Source of the DNA: Gammaproteobacteria bacterium
GTDB lineage: Bacteria; Pseudomonadota; Gammaproteobacteria; Steroidobacterales; Steroidobacteraceae
Assembly: GCA_009926865.1 (NCBI GenBank)
Contig: RFOD01000008.1
Span: forward strand, 1 to 64,000
DNA: 64,000 nucleotides
Direction of reading: 5' to 3'
Positions 51,265 to 58,665 of the stretch are shown one piece after another (positions within the stretch are counted from its first letter, which is position 1; every line of letters starts with the position of its first letter). A model generated the notes under the pieces. It saw only the letters and a list, made by a program, of their open reading frames with translations. It was not told where the DNA came from and ran no database searches. The position numbers and the translations under genes are program-made.

Positions 51265-52704
51265 TTAGTCCGTCTCCAGCTCACCCAAGCCATAGCGACG
51301 CAGCTTCACATACAAACTTTGCCGAGAAAGTCCCAGCATTTCCGCGGCGGAGGCACGATTATCCTGAGTCAACTCGAGTGCAGCCTCGATGCAAAGACGT
51401 TCAATGACATCAGTCGTTTCGCGTACTAACTCTTTTAAAGTGACTCGCCCGACCAACTCGGTCAATTGCTCGACCGAGCGAGGCAAGCTACGGCCGACCC
51501 GCGCCTCACCGACTCGACGTCGCTCGACGTTACGGATCGAAAACCCGAGATGAGGACTCGGACCCTCTCCAAGTTGCGTCGCCGAAATTTCCACTTCAGT
51601 CGACGCACCGAGCTCGCCGCGAACGGTAGTTGAAAAGGCCCGAATCACGCCGTGCTGTTTAAGATTTGACAGCATCACGCCGAGATCGACACCCGGACGG
51701 CCCAACCATCGATCCAGCGACTCTCCCCGTGCAAGCTCTTCGCTGGCCAGCTCCGTTAATTCAAGAAAACTTTGATTGACCAAAGTCACTTTGCCGGACT
51801 GATCGAGGACCACTAACGCATCCGGTAACTGAGCAAAAAACTCATTAACCTGCCTATCCAAACCGGCAGGCGCTTGCTGCGCAGAGGCTTTTATTGCCTC
51901 AACCAGCTGCAATCTAATCAAAACGTGTGAGAGGGACTCTTGACGGAAAAGAGCCCCGTGCAAGCGATACTCGCGACGCGCGGCCGAGGCATTACCGTTC
52001 GATGAACGCACGCGTAACTCACGCGCTCTCCCCGTGGTTTGCAACGCCAGGAGCCACTCTGCAACCGGCCGAGCACTCGCCGAATCGACCCATTCTTGCA
52101 GTGGCTTGCCGAGTAATTTTCTCGCCTCGACACCGAAAAAATCGGCTGCGGCCGCGTTAGCTTCCGTAATACGTTGCGCCGCCAGATCGACCACTAAAAA
52201 AGGTTCAGTCGTTGACTGTAACAACAAACGGTAGCGCGTTTCAGCCGCACGTAAACGCGAGTAGTCGCGTTCCAATGACTGTTCGACCGCCACGAGTTGT
52301 TGCTGCATGTCGGCGAGGGACCGCAGGTCACGCCCCAGAGCCAACAAACGCCCCTCATCGTCCAATCGCTGAATGTGGTATTGCACCGGCAGCGTTTGAC
52401 CGCCAGGGAGCGGATGGTTGATTTGACGACCCAGCGCCCGGCTATCGACCGCTGCGTCGCGGGCCCCCTCGAGCAAGCGTTCAATCTTGCCTCGACTGTC
52501 GCTCGTAACGACATCGACCAACGCGCGACCCAACCATTGATCGCCCACGCTGGTAGCCAGTTCATCGCTGTGGATGGAAAGGTCACGGATCACCCCACGA
52601 CGATCCAACACTAATGCCAGATCCGTCGCTGCCGTCACCAGACCCGATACGGTCTCCGCTGAGAGTCCGGTTAGGGCCTTCCTTGGCGCCTTGAATTTTC
52701 TCAC
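51265..52704 (-). CDS. ppsR: Photosynthesis gene repressor PpsR/CrtJ
   Basis: Redox- and light-responsive repressor of bch, crt and puc genes. 479 residues: N-terminal domain with LVLDRRGVIRDLS, PAS domains around 155-270 (EPFLVVDLAAQRITEANAAAADFFG) and 275-400 (LPDALVVLDQSGKVTLVNQSFLEL), and a Fis-type HTH at the end (NRASAAEMLGLSRQSLYVKL). The only cysteine is in the HTH region (ERLCIEAAL, about residue 438), matching CrtJ Cys420; the partner cysteine of the disulfide model is missing. Follows aerR by 37 bp on the same strand. TGT-N12-ACA-like boxes occur at three promoters in this cluster, including its own. Confidence 0.95.
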   Translation of the reverse strand: MRKFKAPRKALTGLSAETVSGLVTAATDLALVLDRRGVIRDLSIHSDELATSVGDQWLGRALVDVVTSDSRGKIERLLEGARDAAVDSRALGRQINHPLPGGQTLPVQYHIQRLDDEGRLLALGRDLRSLADMQQQLVAVEQSLERDYSRLRAAETRYRLLLQSTTEPFLVVDLAAQRITEANAAAADFFGVEARKLLGKPLQEWVDSASARPVAEWLLALQTTGRARELRVRSSNGNASAARREYRLHGALFRQESLSHVLIRLQLVEAIKASAQQAPAGLDRQVNEFFAQLPDALVVLDQSGKVTLVNQSFLELTELASEELARGESLDRWLGRPGVDLGVMLSNLKQHGVIRAFSTTVRGELGASTEVEISATQLGEGPSPHLGFSIRNVERRRVGEARVGRSLPRSVEQLTELVGRVTLKELVRETTDVIERLCIEAALELTQDNRASAAEMLGLSRQSLYVKLRRYGLGELETD

Positions 52705-52741
52705 TTTTTGTCCGTGTCAGTTCCGTTGACTAAAGGCCCCA

Positions 52742-53548
52742 TCACAAGAGCTGGATTAGTTGTTCCGCTTGCCTCACTGCATCTCGCCCGTCCGTCGCCG
52801 CCACATCTGCACCGACCAATGCAATCCAATCGCCGCGCACCTGAAAAGGTCGCCCGCCCACCATAATTCGCACTTCACGGTTCAGGGATTGACGACGAAT
52901 TCTCCGTATGAGGCCCGACAGGGCGTCGAATTGTTCAGAACTGCTGATGGATAGGCCGACCACCGCAAACCATTCGTGTTGTACGAGCGAAATTATATCC
53001 GTTTCGGTCGCACCCGGCAGGTCCCAGACATCCCAGCGGGCCTGGCGCAGCATATCGACTACTAATTGAGTGCCAAACACATGCTGCTCACCCGGCAACG
53101 CCGCGATCAGCGTACGACGCCCAGCCAGCGGCAGTTCCATGCCGTCGCTTGCCTCGGCCGAGAGACTGCGCGCGAGCTTTTGTAACCGACGCAAGCCCAC
53201 CGTCACCTCGACAAAATCCGCGCATTCGTTCTCCCAAGCGGCGCCGAACCACCTAGCAGCTTGCGCTAAGAGATCGAGATAAAGCGTGTCACGATCGACG
53301 CCTAAGGCTTGCAATTCCTGCGTGAAAGCCAGTGCTTCAGCATCATGGCCGAGACGCAACATGCCACAAAGCTGCTCTACCTGAGCCGAGGAAATCTGAG
53401 GCGTGGACCCATCGGCGTCGCGGTCTGGGAAAAGCCCCTGACGCCGGTGCGCAAGCACCAATCGCGGGATCACTTCGCTCTCAATGGTTCTGAGCAGCGC
53501 AGAGGGCTTGCTGGCCGATACGGCCGGTCGGATTTTTCGGTCCGTCAT
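52742..53548 (-). CDS. aerR: AerR/PpaA-type cobalamin-binding antirepressor
   Basis: Family members bind B12 and modulate PpsR/CrtJ in response to light. About 268 residues from the ATG of MTDRKIRPAV, preceded by a GAGGG ribosome site; the ORF's TTG start is less likely. The helical region with LCGMLRLGHDAEALAFTQELQALG is followed by a B12-binding Rossmann domain with the ligand-type histidine in GEQHVFGTQLVVDMLR, then GLSISSSEQFDALSGLIR and VGGRPFQ. Presence of EQHxFG suggests B12 binding is kept. It forms an operon with ppsR. A cobalt/nickel transporter lies a few genes downstream. Confidence 0.92.
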   Translation of the reverse strand: MTDRKIRPAVSASKPSALLRTIESEVIPRLVLAHRRQGLFPDRDADGSTPQISSAQVEQLCGMLRLGHDAEALAFTQELQALGVDRDTLYLDLLAQAARWFGAAWENECADFVEVTVGLRRLQKLARSLSAEASDGMELPLAGRRTLIAALPGEQHVFGTQLVVDMLRQARWDVWDLPGATETDIISLVQHEWFAVVGLSISSSEQFDALSGLIRRIRRQSLNREVRIMVGGRPFQVRGDWIALVGADVAATDGRDAVRQAEQLIQLL

Positions 53549-53673
53549 GTCGTCACCCTCGCCTGACCCAGTCCCTGACTGAGTCTCCAATGGCCACCAA
53601 CGCGCGACGACTTCCGTGTACCTAAAAAGGGCCCGTGTCCTATTCAGCTAGCCCCGTTCGTCGCACCTTCGCA

Positions 53674-53714
53674 CATATAGGCCCCCCTACGTCAAATGTC
53701 AATTTGGACTGACG
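53674..53714 (-). promoter_or_regulatory. aerR-ppsR promoter with PpsR-type box
   Basis: The plus-strand box TGTCAATTTGGACTGACG (53697-53714) matches TGT-N12-ACA except for the last base. On the minus strand it ends in TTGACA (-35), followed by 17 bp and TATATG (-10), giving a leader of roughly 120 nt to aerR. The architecture is the same as at bchG and bchF, suggesting autoregulation of aerR-ppsR. Confidence 0.68.
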
Positions 53715-53753
53715 TAAACTTTAATTGACAGTTTGGCGCCGCTTCTCTAGATT
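53713..53753 (+). promoter_or_regulatory. bchF promoter with PpsR-type box
   Basis: CGTAAACTTTAATTGACA (53713-53730) is 16/18 identical to the bchG box in promoter orientation. Its last six bases TTGACA are the -35; a 17-bp spacer and TAGATT (-10) follow. The box overlaps the divergent aerR box by 2 bp, so one operator block can serve both directions. Confidence 0.75.
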
Positions 53754-53782
53754 CGGTGTTGTCCGGTAGTGTGAGTACAGTT

Positions 53783-54310
53783 ATGCCTCAACCTCATCGG
53801 ACGGCGATCCGCCGTCCCCTCTATACCCCCGAAGAGCGCCTCCGGCGTGATCGTTCGGTATGGACGGTTGTGCAAGGCATCCTCGCTCCCCTGCAGCTCA
53901 TCGCATTTCTCATCAGTGTCTGGTTAGTCGTCGGATTTCTTCGCACCGGTGAAGGCGCGGAAATGGCGACTCTCAGCATTGTCATAAAGACGGGCTTTCT
54001 CTACGCCATCATGGTGACGGGCGCGATCTGGGAAAAAGAGATCTTTGGCGTATGGCTATTCGCTCCCAGCTTTTTTTGGGAAGACGTAGTCAGTATGGGC
54101 GTAATCGCCTTACACACGGCCTATCTCTACGCGTTACTGACCCAAAGCCTTAGCATCGAACAGCAAATGTGGTTAGCCCTGAGCGCCTATGCGCTCTACC
54201 TGATCAATGCGGGCCAATTCTTTTACAAACTTCATTTAGCTCGGCGCTCGCGCTGCGCAACTGGCGCATCTGAAGAGGCCCGAGACACTGCGTGGTCGCC
54301 TGGCACGTGA
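53783..54310 (+). CDS. bchF: 3-vinyl (bacterio)chlorophyllide hydratase BchF
   Basis: Adds water to the C3 vinyl group on the way to bacteriochlorophyll a. 175 residues from the ATG of MPQPHRTAI, with YTPEERLRRDRSVWTVVQGILAP, FLISVWLVVGFLRTGEG, WEKEIFGVWLFAPSFFWED and LINAGQFFYKL, all characteristic of BchF. Three to four membrane segments. Earlier GTG starts in the ORF lie too close to the predicted transcription start. It is followed directly by lhaA with a GTGA overlap; the usual bchNBHLM genes do not intervene. Confidence 0.93.
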   Translation: MPQPHRTAIRRPLYTPEERLRRDRSVWTVVQGILAPLQLIAFLISVWLVVGFLRTGEGAEMATLSIVIKTGFLYAIMVTGAIWEKEIFGVWLFAPSFFWEDVVSMGVIALHTAYLYALLTQSLSIEQQMWLALSAYALYLINAGQFFYKLHLARRSRCATGASEEARDTAWSPGT

Positions 54311-55716
54311 ATCTCATTACCCGTATTTTAAGCGACCCACGCATGCTGCCCTTTGCAGATGCCGCGAGCGATGACCTGCCCTTAGCTCGTTTGATGAGGC
54401 TCGCCTTATTTCAGGTCTCTGTTGGCATGGCGCTTACGTTGCTAGCTGGCACACTCAATCGAATCATGATCGTTGAATTGCATGTCCCGACCTGGCTGGT
54501 CGGCATCATGCTCGCTTTGCCTTTGCTGTTTGCGCCGTTTCGCGCCTTGCTAGGTCATCGATCCGATCATTACCGGTCGATTCTCGGCTGGAAGCGCGTG
54601 CCTTATATTTGGTTCGGCACCCTGTTGCAGTTCGGTGGACTGGCCATCATGCCGTTTGCGTTATTGGTGCTAAGCGGCACGGGACGTGGCCCTATCATTT
54701 ACGGACAAATCGGTGCTGCACTGGCATTTTTGTTGGTGGGCGCGGGTTTACACACCACCCAAACGGCGGGCCTCGCGCTCGCCACAGACATTGCCCCCAA
54801 AGAAACCCGCCCACGAGTCGTGGCCTTACTCTACGTCATGCTTTTACTGGGCATGGTAGGCGCGTCAGTCATTTTTGGTTGGCTATTGAGTGATTACACG
54901 CACTTAAGACTCGTACAGGTCATCCAAGGGGCGGCGTTCTTAACTTTTGTTTTCAATGTCATCGCGCTGTGGCGCCAAGAGCCGCGCGATCCAGATCGCG
55001 CACGTGAACCCGTCGCCACGCCCGCTTTCTGGGACGTTTGGCAGCGTTTCACGGCGCCGCAAAGTACGCGCCGCCTGCTCTGGACGATCGGACTCGGCAC
55101 GGCCGCTTTCAGCATGCAAGACGTCTTACTCGAACCCTATGGCGGCGAAATCCTGGGGATGCCGGTGGGTGCCACGAGTTTGCTGACCGCGTTTTGGGCT
55201 TTGGGTGCACTACTTGCTTTTGGTTTGGCAGCGCGTCGCTTACGCGTGGGCGCTGATCCCTTGCGCGTCGCAGCCGGTGGACTACTGACTGGACTCCTCG
55301 CCTTCGCCGCGGTGGTGCTCGCCGACCCACTCGGTTCTCCCACCTTGTTTAAATTCGGTGCATTGCTGATTGGCTTTGGGGGTGGTTTGTTCTCGGTCGG
55401 CACTTTGCTCGCCGCCATGGCGCTAGAGCGTACCGACAACGGCCTCGCACTCGGCGCTTGGGGTGCCGTGCAAGCGACAGCGGCTGGTCTAGCCATCGCC
55501 GCAGGTGGCGCACTCTGTGACCTGATCGGCAGCTACGCCGAACAGGGTCTTCTCGGCCCTGCACTGGTTTCAAAAGTATCTGGCTATATGTTTGTGTATC
55601 ACGTCGAGCTCGGATTGCTGTTCGCCGCCCTGATCGCGATTGGCCCGCTGGTGCGTAGCACTACTGGGCCAAAATTGGTTGCCGAACGACTGGGCTTAGC
55701 AGATATGCCTGGATAA
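54307..55716 (+). CDS. lhaA: Light-harvesting 1 assembly protein LhaA (PucC family)
   Basis: Twelve-helix BCD-family membrane protein required for LH1 assembly, possibly as bacteriochlorophyll carrier. About 469 residues from a GTG overlapping the bchF stop. The family blocks MLPFADAASDDLPLARLMRL, ALFQVSVGMALTLLAGTLNR, HRSDHYRSILGWKRVPYIWFG and QTAGLALATDIAPKETRPRVV are plain. LhaA rather than PucC is chosen because it stands next to puhA. An alternative GTG lies five codons upstream. Confidence 0.93.
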   Translation: MNLITRILSDPRMLPFADAASDDLPLARLMRLALFQVSVGMALTLLAGTLNRIMIVELHVPTWLVGIMLALPLLFAPFRALLGHRSDHYRSILGWKRVPYIWFGTLLQFGGLAIMPFALLVLSGTGRGPIIYGQIGAALAFLLVGAGLHTTQTAGLALATDIAPKETRPRVVALLYVMLLLGMVGASVIFGWLLSDYTHLRLVQVIQGAAFLTFVFNVIALWRQEPRDPDRAREPVATPAFWDVWQRFTAPQSTRRLLWTIGLGTAAFSMQDVLLEPYGGEILGMPVGATSLLTAFWALGALLAFGLAARRLRVGADPLRVAAGGLLTGLLAFAAVVLADPLGSPTLFKFGALLIGFGGGLFSVGTLLAAMALERTDNGLALGAWGAVQATAAGLAIAAGGALCDLIGSYAEQGLLGPALVSKVSGYMFVYHVELGLLFAALIAIGPLVRSTTGPKLVAERLGLADMPG

Positions 55717-55820
55717 TTGAGTGCAAATATATTGATGACCAAAGATGGAAGATGATTTTTTTTCACTAACTGAAAGCCATGTGTTTTTGAAGGATCGAAA
55801 AGGTTAAGGAGGATACAGTC

Positions 55821-56606
55821 ATGCAAACCGGTGGATTTACCCAATACATTGACGTGGCCCAGATCGCCCTTTACGGCTTCTGGATTTTCTTTGCAGGCTT
55901 AATTTGGTATCTACATCGTGAGGACAAGCGCGAAGGCTATCCACTCGACTCGGATCGCACGGAGCGTTCAGGCGGACGCGTTAAGGTCGAAGGTTTTCCG
56001 GCTGTGCCCTCACCCAAAACATTCTTGCTGGCGGACGGTAGCAGCGTTCAGGCACCACGCGCCGATGGTGCGGATCGTCGCACTATCGCGGCGACACCTC
56101 TCGGAAACGGTGAGGGAGCTGCGTTGCAACCGACCGGCAATCCAATGGTTGATGGAGTGGGCCCGGCCGCTTACGCACAACGACAGGATGTGCCCGAGTG
56201 TATGGTCGATGGCAGCCCGATGATCGTGCCGATGCGCACCGTCAGTGGCTGGCACATTAACTCACGTGACCCTGACCCGCGTGGCATGACCGTTGTCGGT
56301 TGTGACGGCGTGGCGGCCGGCAAGGTGAGCGATGTGTGGGTCGATAAGGCCGAGCCGCAAATCCGGTACCTTGAGATGCAGCCCGCCGATGGCGGTGGTG
56401 CGGTGCTCGTGCCCTACGGCTTCATCGTCTACGACGCAGGTCGCCGCCTCGCAAAGGTCAACGCGCTCACGGGCGCTCAATTTGCGCAGGTCCCAAGAAC
56501 AGCCAGCAGCGAGCAGGTCACGCGCTTAGAGGAAGACCGCATTACCGGCTACTACGGTGGCGGTACGCTCTACGCGACACCTGATCGCCTCGGCCCGGTA
56601 CTGTAA
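55821..56606 (+). CDS. puhA: Reaction centre H subunit PuhA
   Basis: Caps the L/M dimer on the cytoplasmic side and steers protons to QB. 261 residues: one membrane helix near the N-terminus (VAQIALYGFWIFFAGLIWYL) followed by basic YLHREDKREGYPL and a PRC-barrel cytoplasmic domain with DPRGMTVVGCDGVAAGKVSDVWVD. A strong AAGGAGG ribosome site precedes the ATG. The 104 bp between lhaA and puhA are AT-rich; no PpsR box was found there. puhB follows after 2 bp. Confidence 0.97.
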   Translation: MQTGGFTQYIDVAQIALYGFWIFFAGLIWYLHREDKREGYPLDSDRTERSGGRVKVEGFPAVPSPKTFLLADGSSVQAPRADGADRRTIAATPLGNGEGAALQPTGNPMVDGVGPAAYAQRQDVPECMVDGSPMIVPMRTVSGWHINSRDPDPRGMTVVGCDGVAAGKVSDVWVDKAEPQIRYLEMQPADGGGAVLVPYGFIVYDAGRRLAKVNALTGAQFAQVPRTASSEQVTRLEEDRITGYYGGGTLYATPDRLGPVL

Positions 56607-56608
56607 CC

Positions 56609-57295
56609 ATGCCCGGGCCCACCACCCTCACCGAATACGACTACGAGCCCGTGCGAGGATTGCCGGGTGTGTTGCCATCAGATGAGCACTTGTTGTGGCA
56701 GGGATCGCCGCAGTGGCTATCCCTCGCCCTCAATGCCTATCGGGTGCGCGCGTTAGGCGTGTATTTCGCATTGATGGTGATGGCTCGTGGCGTCTATCTG
56801 CTGTCCACCGGCGTCGGTCTACCGGCTGCTTTATCGGGCATGACTGGGCCAGCGATCTTTTCTTTGATCGCCCTTGGTATCTTGCTGGGTATCGCGGCGA
56901 TGTCCGCTCAGCGTACGGTGTATAGCATTACGAGCAAACGTGTGATCATCCGCCAGGGTGTCGCACTCGAAAGTACGATCAATCTGCCGTTCACCGTAAT
57001 CGACTCGGCCAACCTACAACAAGGTAGTAATGGCACAGGGGATATTGCCCTGCAGCTTCGCCGTGGTGATCGGGTCTCCTACGTTTGGCTATGGCCACAT
57101 GTTCGTCCTTGGCGGATCACGCATCCGCAGCCTGCATTGCGATCGATCAATGACGTGCAAGCGGTGGGGGATCTACTGGCTCGTGCATTCACCCAACAAG
57201 AGCAAGTCGCCGGGCGTGAAAGCCCGCAGCGGACGACCTCGACTCAAGAGGCCACGCCGTTGATGGACTCACCCTCGGCGGGCGTCACGGCGTGA
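56609..57295 (+). CDS. puhB: Photosynthetic complex assembly protein PuhB
   Basis: Assembly factor for the reaction centre, PH-domain-like membrane protein. 228 residues: EYDYEPVRGLPGVLPSDEHLLWQG is the family start, two helices follow (ALGVYFALMVMARGVYLL, IFSLIALGILLGIAAM), then YSITSKRVIIRQGVALESTINLPF, the bPH2-like block. The C-terminal 40 residues are polar and variable. Overlaps puhC by 4 bp (GTGA). Confidence 0.93.
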   Translation: MPGPTTLTEYDYEPVRGLPGVLPSDEHLLWQGSPQWLSLALNAYRVRALGVYFALMVMARGVYLLSTGVGLPAALSGMTGPAIFSLIALGILLGIAAMSAQRTVYSITSKRVIIRQGVALESTINLPFTVIDSANLQQGSNGTGDIALQLRRGDRVSYVWLWPHVRPWRITHPQPALRSINDVQAVGDLLARAFTQQEQVAGRESPQRTTSTQEATPLMDSPSAGVTA

Positions 57296-57807
57296 GCGGA
57301 GATCACAATCTCGATCTACCTAAACCGCTCCTTTTCGCAGCGGGTCTCTTGATTGTCGGCTCATTGCTACTCGCCTATTGGGGGCGCCAGACCGGGATCG
57401 GCCGCATCACCGTCGCAGAAAGCGCGGTGGTTGCGGCCTATGAGTTGCGTTTACTCCCACAGGGCAACGGCACCATCGATGTGTATCTCACCGATGGAAC
57501 CTTAGTCAGACATCTCCCAATTGAACAGGCGGGTTTTGTCAGTGGCGTACTACGTGGGTTCTCGCGCGGTCGATCGCTCGCCAAAGTCCCTGGAGATGTT
57601 CCTTTTTCTTTGATTCGCTACACGGATGGCAAGTTGGTATTAGAAGATACAGCAACCCTGGAACGGGTCGTCATCGATGTGTTCGGACCCACTAATGCCA
57701 AAACATTCGTTGATCTTTGGCTAATCAGCGATGACTTGATGACCACCTCCTCCACGCCATCGACCACCGAGTCTGATCGCTTCGCAAGTCTTGCGGGCGG
57801 TCACTAA
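57292..57807 (+). CDS. puhC: Photosynthetic complex assembly protein PuhC
   Basis: 171 residues with one N-terminal membrane helix (LLFAAGLLIVGSLLLAYW) and a periplasmic beta-rich domain containing ELRLLPQGNGTIDVYL, GFVSGVLRGFSRGR and LIRYTDGKLVLEDTAT. These are PuhC features; the protein is needed for normal reaction centre/LH1 organisation in Rhodobacter. GTG start coupled to puhB. Confidence 0.92.
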   Translation: MSGDHNLDLPKPLLFAAGLLIVGSLLLAYWGRQTGIGRITVAESAVVAAYELRLLPQGNGTIDVYLTDGTLVRHLPIEQAGFVSGVLRGFSRGRSLAKVPGDVPFSLIRYTDGKLVLEDTATLERVVIDVFGPTNAKTFVDLWLISDDLMTTSSTPSTTESDRFASLAGGH

Positions 57808-57816
57808 GTCAGGGCG

Positions 57817-58665
57817 ATGCCCGACGTCGTGGGCAATCTATCGTGGCCCTGGCACCTAGGCCCCGCTCTGTTCACGGTAATGGCGTGGTGGGGTGCCACC
57901 GGACTCATCGCCTGGCTGATCGGCAAGCCTCCATCGAGCTATCGCCTGACATTGTTTGGATCATCCATCGTTGCCGTGATTTCTTTGGGCATGATTGTGC
58001 TACTCGCGGCCGAATCTACAGCGCTGAGTGCGTGGCTCAGCTTTAGCGCCGCATTAGCGCTTTGGGGGTGGATTGAGGTCACCTTCCTTACTGGCACGAT
58101 CACGGGGCCGCACCGCCCTCGCCACACCCCTCGCGAGGGTTTCGCTCACGCTCGGGATGCGATTCGCGCGATCTTGTGGCACGAGCTTGTCATCATCACA
58201 ACGATAGCGCTCTGTGCCTGGCTGACAGGCTCCGCCACAAACCGTACTGCGCTTTTTACCTTGCTCCTTTTATGGATCATGCGCAGTAGCGCGAAATTAA
58301 ACCTATTTCTTGGAGTGCGCAATTTAGGTGAAGTCTTTTTACCACGACATCTACAACATTTATTGGGCTTTCTGCGTCACCGCCAAATGAATCTCCTCTT
58401 TCCCTTTTCACTCATTTTAGGTAGCGCTTTGACCTGGCAACTGACGATGACAGCGATTCAAGCTACCGATATCTTTGTTGCAACGTCTTTTAGCATGCTC
58501 GCGACACTGAGCGCCCTCGCCATGCTCGAGCACATGCTGATGATCTTACCCATCCCAGCAGAGGTCTTGTGGCGCTGGAGCCTTAGAAATCGTGACGACA
58601 ACGGACATACCCTCGCAGTTTCTGCCGAGACCCGCGAGTGTTCCGCGCAAGGGGTCAAATCATGA
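57817..58665 (+). CDS. puhE: Photosynthetic complex assembly protein PuhE
   Basis: 282-residue membrane protein with about seven helices. Family blocks are GWIEVTFLTGTITGPHR, LWIMRSSAKLNLFLGVRNLGEVFLP and FLRHRQMNLLFPFS. In Rhodobacter capsulatus PuhE affects bacteriochlorophyll levels. Starts 9 bp after puhC and its end overlaps the dxs start as ATGA. acsF and hemA, often found next in purple bacteria, are absent. Confidence 0.92.
   Translation: MPDVVGNLSWPWHLGPALFTVMAWWGATGLIAWLIGKPPSSYRLTLFGSSIVAVISLGMIVLLAAESTALSAWLSFSAALALWGWIEVTFLTGTITGPHRPRHTPREGFAHARDAIRAILWHELVIITTIALCAWLTGSATNRTALFTLLLLWIMRSSAKLNLFLGVRNLGEVFLPRHLQHLLGFLRHRQMNLLFPFSLILGSALTWQLTMTAIQATDIFVATSFSMLATLSALAMLEHMLMILPIPAEVLWRWSLRNRDDNGHTLAVSAETRECSAQGVKS

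Noticed and set aside
55717-55820. Possible PpsR box or terminator between lhaA and puhA
   Set aside because: The stretch is AT-rich with a T run, but no TGT-N12-ACA site and no convincing hairpin were found.
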